DNA of 7,244 nucleotides from Caulobacter sp. GTDB lineage: Bacteria; Pseudomonadota; Alphaproteobacteria; Caulobacterales; Caulobacteraceae. The notes under the pieces were generated by a model. That model was given only the letters and a program-made list of their open reading frames with translations, had not been told where the DNA came from and ran no database searches. Where the stretch lies: contig JAQGIN010000060.1 of NCBI GenBank assembly GCA_028291125.1, positions 1 to 7,244 on the forward strand. Reading direction: 5' to 3'. Shown here in pieces: positions 5,088 to 7,244 of the stretch; positions within the stretch are counted from its first letter, which is position 1; every line of letters starts with the position of its first letter. The translations under genes were made by a program, and so were the position numbers.

Positions 5088-7244
5088 GTGAACAAGAAAC
5101 TGGTCCTGCTTAGCCTGCTGGCGTGCGCCGCGCCCGGCATGGTCCACGCCCAGCAGGTCCCCCCCGCCAAGGCCGCCGCCCCGGCTCCGGCGCCCAAGCC
5201 GGCCGAGCCGGTTCTGGAGAGCGACGAAAACGAGGTCGAGGCCATCCTCGTCACCGGCGGCAAGCCGCGCGGCGCGGTGCTGGGCGACATCCCGCCCGAG
5301 GAAACCCTCAGCGCCGCCGACGTGCGCTCGTTCGGCGTCAGCTCGATGGAGGACCTGCTGGCCGAACTGACGCCCCAGACCGCCAGCGGCGCGGGCGGCG
5401 CGCCGGTCACCCTGCTCAACGGCCACCGCATCTCGGGCTTCTCGGAAATCCGCGACATTCCGACCGAGGCCATTCAGCGGGTCGAGATCCTGCCCGAGGA
5501 AGTCGCCCTCAAATACGGCTATTCGGCCGACCAGAAGGTGGTCAACATCGTCCTGCGGCCAAGGTTTCGGGCCACCACCGCCGAGGCGTCGATCGCCGCC
5601 CCCACGGCCGGCGGCCAGAGCACGCAGCAGGCCAACGCCAGCCGCCTGATGCTCAATCGCGACGGCCGCATGAATGTGTCGGTGAAGGTCCAGCACAGCG
5701 ACGCCCTGATGGAGAGCGACCGCGACCTGGTCAGCTCGGGCGCCAGCGGCCTCTACGACTTCACCGGCAATGTCGCCTCGCCGCTGACCGGCGGCCAGAT
5801 CGATCCGGCCTTCAGCGCCTTGGCCGGCCAACCGGTCACCGTGGCCGGGGCTCCCGCCTCGGCCGCCGGCGGCGCGCCGAGCCTGGCTTCGTTCCTGGGG
5901 GCGGCCAACAAGGCCAATGTCAGCGACCTGACCGACAGCCGCAGCCTGCTGCCCAAGACCCGGCAGGTTTCGGCCAACGCGGTGATCAACCGCTTCATTT
6001 TCAACGACATCTCGGCCACCTTCAACATCAGCGGCGCCGCCTCGGAGACCACGTCCCTGCTCGGCCCGGCGCGGGCGCGGCTGATCGTGCCGACCGGCGA
6101 CGCCTTCTCGCCATTCAGCCAGGACGTGGCGCTGTACCGCTATCTCGGCGAACTGGCGCCGCTGGAGCAGAACGGCCGCAATCTCACCGGCCACCTGGGC
6201 TTCACGCTGAATCGCGACACCGAGGACTGGCGCCTGTCGCTGACCGGCAATTACGACCACGCCGTCAACCGCACCCTCACCGACCGGGGCGTCGACATCA
6301 CCGGCCTGCAGACCCGGCTCAATGCGCTCGACCCGACGTTCAACCCGTTCGCGCCGGTCGGCGACATGCCGCTTTCCACCGACCGGGCCCGCTCGATCAG
6401 CGACACGGCCAACCTGCAGTTCGTCACCAACGGCGCGTTGCTGCGCCTGCCGGCCGGCGACTTCTCGACCACCCTCAAGCTCGGCCTCGACGGCACGCAG
6501 TTGGACGCGGTTTCGCGCCGCGCGGGCGTCGAGACCAGCAGCGACCTGTCGCGGGGCGCCGCCAACGCCCAGGTCAGCTTCGACCTACCGCTCGCCAGCC
6601 GCCGCAACAACAGCCTGGCCCAACTGGGCAATCTGTCGGCCAATTTGAACCTGGCGATCAACCAGCTGTCCGACTTCGGGGCGTTGACGACGATCGGCTA
6701 CGGCCTGAACTGGTCGCCGATCCAGCCGGTGACCTTCATCGTCTCGATGACCGACCAGGAAAACGCCCCGACCATCCAGCAACTGGGCAATCCGTTGGTG
6801 ACGACGCCCGACGCCCGGGTCTTCGACTTCGTCAAGGGCGAGACCGTCGACGTCACCCGCGTCAGCGGCGGCAATCCCGACCTCAAGGCCGAGGACCGCC
6901 ACCTGCTCAAGGTCGGCCTGACCGTGCGTCCGCCCAGCATCAATGGGCTGTCGGTGACGGCCAACTACACGCGCAGCCGGATCGACAATCCGGTCGCCAG
7001 CTTCCCGGCGGCCACGGCCGCGACCGAGGCCGCCTTCCCCGATCGCTTCACGCGCGACGCCAATGGCGACCTGCAGCGGATCGACAGCCGGCCGGTCAAT
7101 TTCGCCCGGCGCGACAGCGACCAGATCCGCTGGGGTCTCAACTTCTCGCGGCAGATCGGCAAGACCCCGCCGCGGCCGGCCTTCGATCCCGCCGCCCGCC
7201 AGCGATTCCGCGACGGCGGCGCCGCTCCGGCCAGACCGGCCGGG
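5088..7244 (+). CDS. TonB-dependent outer-membrane receptor (3' truncated)
   Basis: An outer-membrane receptor for energised import of an unknown substrate; 719 codons are visible and the frame is open to the window edge. A signal peptide (cleavage likely after VHA, residue 21) precedes an Ala/Pro-rich stretch (22-42). EVEAILVTGG (49-58) fits the TonB-box to plug start. The plug (about 55-160) includes SAADVRSFGVSSMEDLLAEL, VTLLNGHRISGF, IRDIPTEAIQRVEILPEEVA and LKYGYSADQKVVNIVLRPRF, which match conserved plug elements. From about 165 on there are alternating beta-strands of a barrel, with the conserved receptor motif GNPDLKAE at 595-602. The last 30 or so residues turn Pro/Arg/Gly-rich (PPRPAFDPAARQRFRDGG), suggesting a disordered insertion in the barrel that continues past the window. 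Neither neighbouring gene identifies its cargo. Regulation may involve the inverted repeat at 5018-5034. Confidence 0.9.
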   Translation, partial: MNKKLVLLSLLACAAPGMVHAQQVPPAKAAAPAPAPKPAEPVLESDENEVEAILVTGGKPRGAVLGDIPPEETLSAADVRSFGVSSMEDLLAELTPQTASGAGGAPVTLLNGHRISGFSEIRDIPTEAIQRVEILPEEVALKYGYSADQKVVNIVLRPRFRATTAEASIAAPTAGGQSTQQANASRLMLNRDGRMNVSVKVQHSDALMESDRDLVSSGASGLYDFTGNVASPLTGGQIDPAFSALAGQPVTVAGAPASAAGGAPSLASFLGAANKANVSDLTDSRSLLPKTRQVSANAVINRFIFNDISATFNISGAASETTSLLGPARARLIVPTGDAFSPFSQDVALYRYLGELAPLEQNGRNLTGHLGFTLNRDTEDWRLSLTGNYDHAVNRTLTDRGVDITGLQTRLNALDPTFNPFAPVGDMPLSTDRARSISDTANLQFVTNGALLRLPAGDFSTTLKLGLDGTQLDAVSRRAGVETSSDLSRGAANAQVSFDLPLASRRNNSLAQLGNLSANLNLAINQLSDFGALTTIGYGLNWSPIQPVTFIVSMTDQENAPTIQQLGNPLVTTPDARVFDFVKGETVDVTRVSGGNPDLKAEDRHLLKVGLTVRPPSINGLSVTANYTRSRIDNPVASFPAATAATEAAFPDRFTRDANGDLQRIDSRPVNFARRDSDQIRWGLNFSRQIGKTPPRPAFDPAARQRFRDGGAAPARPAG

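Noticed and set aside
4931..5113. A possible 60-codon small gene between ohrR and the receptor
   Set aside because: It overlaps the candidate promoter, ends inside the receptor signal peptide and has no convincing ribosome binding site; composition is random.
5115..5126. LLAC in the receptor signal peptide as a lipobox
   Set aside because: A cleavage site VHA before QQ fits better, and TonB-dependent receptors are not usually lipoproteins. The match is probably chance in a Leu/Ala-rich core.
4323..6260. A 645-codon open frame on the minus strand across ohrR and the receptor gene
   Set aside because: It is antisense to two well-supported genes, spans the operator region and shows no family motif.

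Overview
The window is very GC-rich, and nearly every codon ends in G or C. Gene content and style point to an alphaproteobacterium of the Caulobacter/Phenylobacterium/Brevundimonas kind: exported polysaccharide-processing enzymes, a divergent ohr/ohrR pair, and a TonB-dependent receptor with a plug type that I associate with Caulobacterales and Sphingomonadales. The taxonomic call is an inference from protein style; there is no marker gene here.

Left block (2-2768, + strand): the last 39 codons of an unidentified protein, then an exported GH105 unsaturated-uronyl hydrolase, then an exported DUF4861 protein with a second domain of the GlcG/HbpS type fused to its C-terminus. Gaps are 43 and 36 bp, so this reads as the 3' end of an operon for trimming pectin or rhamnogalacturonan-type oligosaccharides outside the cytoplasm.

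Middle block (2781-4934): an organic-peroxide module. ohr (- strand) and ohrR (+ strand) diverge from a 146-bp region with a sigma70-like promoter facing each way and two near-palindromic sites of related sequence, 56 bp apart, one at each promoter. This is what a shared OhrR operator region should look like. Downstream of ohr on the same strand is a Tat-exported alpha/beta hydrolase of the epoxide hydrolase/haloalkane dehalogenase group (Asp nucleophile), separated by 85 bp that contain several overlapping inverted repeats. It converges on the DUF4861 gene with only 12 bp between stop codons.

Right block (5088-7244, + strand): a 5'-complete, 3'-truncated TonB-dependent receptor with signal peptide, plug and much of the barrel. 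It is cut off as it enters a Pro/Arg/Gly-rich segment. Its upstream region carries an AT-rich patch, a perfect 6+6 inverted repeat and a possible -10.

No RNA gene, insertion sequence, CRISPR array or phage feature was seen, and no gap between genes exceeds about 155 bp. I do not see a clear new system. The items most worth a second look are the DUF4861-GlcG/HbpS fusion, the two-site OhrR control region, and the pairing of ohr with an exported epoxide-hydrolase-like enzyme.
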